This document shows positions 63,670 through 64,000 of a stretch of DNA of 64,000 bases, piece by piece (within the stretch, counting starts at the first letter, position 1; every line of letters starts with the position of its first letter). Source of the DNA: an uncultured Pelagibacteraceae bacterium (GTDB lineage Bacteria > Pseudomonadota > Alphaproteobacteria > Pelagibacterales > Pelagibacteraceae); NCBI GenBank assembly GCA_902532225.1, contig CACAHI010000001.1, forward strand, positions 1 through 64,000, written 5' to 3'. The position numbers were made by a program, and so were the translations under genes. The notes under the pieces were generated by a model, which searched no databases, was not told the DNA's origin, and worked only from the letters and a program-made list of their open reading frames with translations.

Positions 63670-63993
63670 TTACTTATTTGCCTGTTTAATTAATTTTTCA
63701 ATTTTTTCAGCATAGTCAAAAGACTCGTCTTTTACAAAATATACTTTAGGTAAAAACTTCAAATCTACTTTTTTTGACAAAACCTTTCTAATTAAAAATG
63801 AAAAATCTTTCAATATTTTTATTTTTTCTTCTGATTGAGTGCCTCCTAATGGTAAAACATATGCTTTTGCTGTTTTAAGATCTGGACTCATTCTAACTTC
63901 TGTTACAGTTATTAGGCTAGTTTCTAAATTTGGAACTTTTGCTTCCCCCCTTATAAAGATATTACTAAGTGCTTGTTTTATAACTTCTCCCAC
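63670..63993 (-). CDS. rbfA: Ribosome-binding factor A (possibly partial at window edge)
   Basis: MGEVIKQALSNIF..., VTEVRMSPDLKTAKAYVLPLGG. Confidence 0.92.
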   Translation of the reverse strand: MGEVIKQALSNIFIRGEAKVPNLETSLITVTEVRMSPDLKTAKAYVLPLGGTQSEEKIKILKDFSFLIRKVLSKKVDLKFLPKVYFVKDESFDYAEKIEKLIKQANK

Positions 63994-64000
63994 TCTTAAT

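Overview
The window looks like a compact, AT-rich alphaproteobacterial chromosome of the SAR11/Pelagibacter type. Host genes include translation (rplT-rpmI-infC-thrS, rpsT, rpsO, rbfA), gltBD, a pyruvate dehydrogenase E1/E2 pair, dnaA-dnaN, coaBC-dut, ubiE-ubiB, irr-katG, fabA-fabB-fabI and pnp. The outstanding region is an 8.0-kb integrated element between two 7-bp copies of CTACGGA (18078 and 26086). It is inserted inside the anticodon loop of a host tRNA-Arg(ACG) gene. Neither junction restores the host tRNA, but the element carries its own complete tRNA-Arg(ACG) at 18810-18884. It also encodes a tyrosine integrase, flanking GGAACTC arm-site repeats, an AlpA-like regulator, an operon of unknown proteins ending in a T7-like family A DNA polymerase, and a noncoding segment densely packed with inverted repeats. 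No capsid, terminase, primase or helicase gene was recognised, so it resembles a phage satellite or decayed prophage rather than a full phage. Other notable points: a lipoyl domain on PDH E1 with none on E2; three 7-3-7 ICE-like (Irr) operators upstream of irr, katG and a TAXI-TRAP transporter; a 23-aa basic ORF absent from the ORF track; a Lys-rich N-terminal tail on CarD; and exact repeats upstream of dnaA. All calls are from reading the sequence; no database search or folding software was run.
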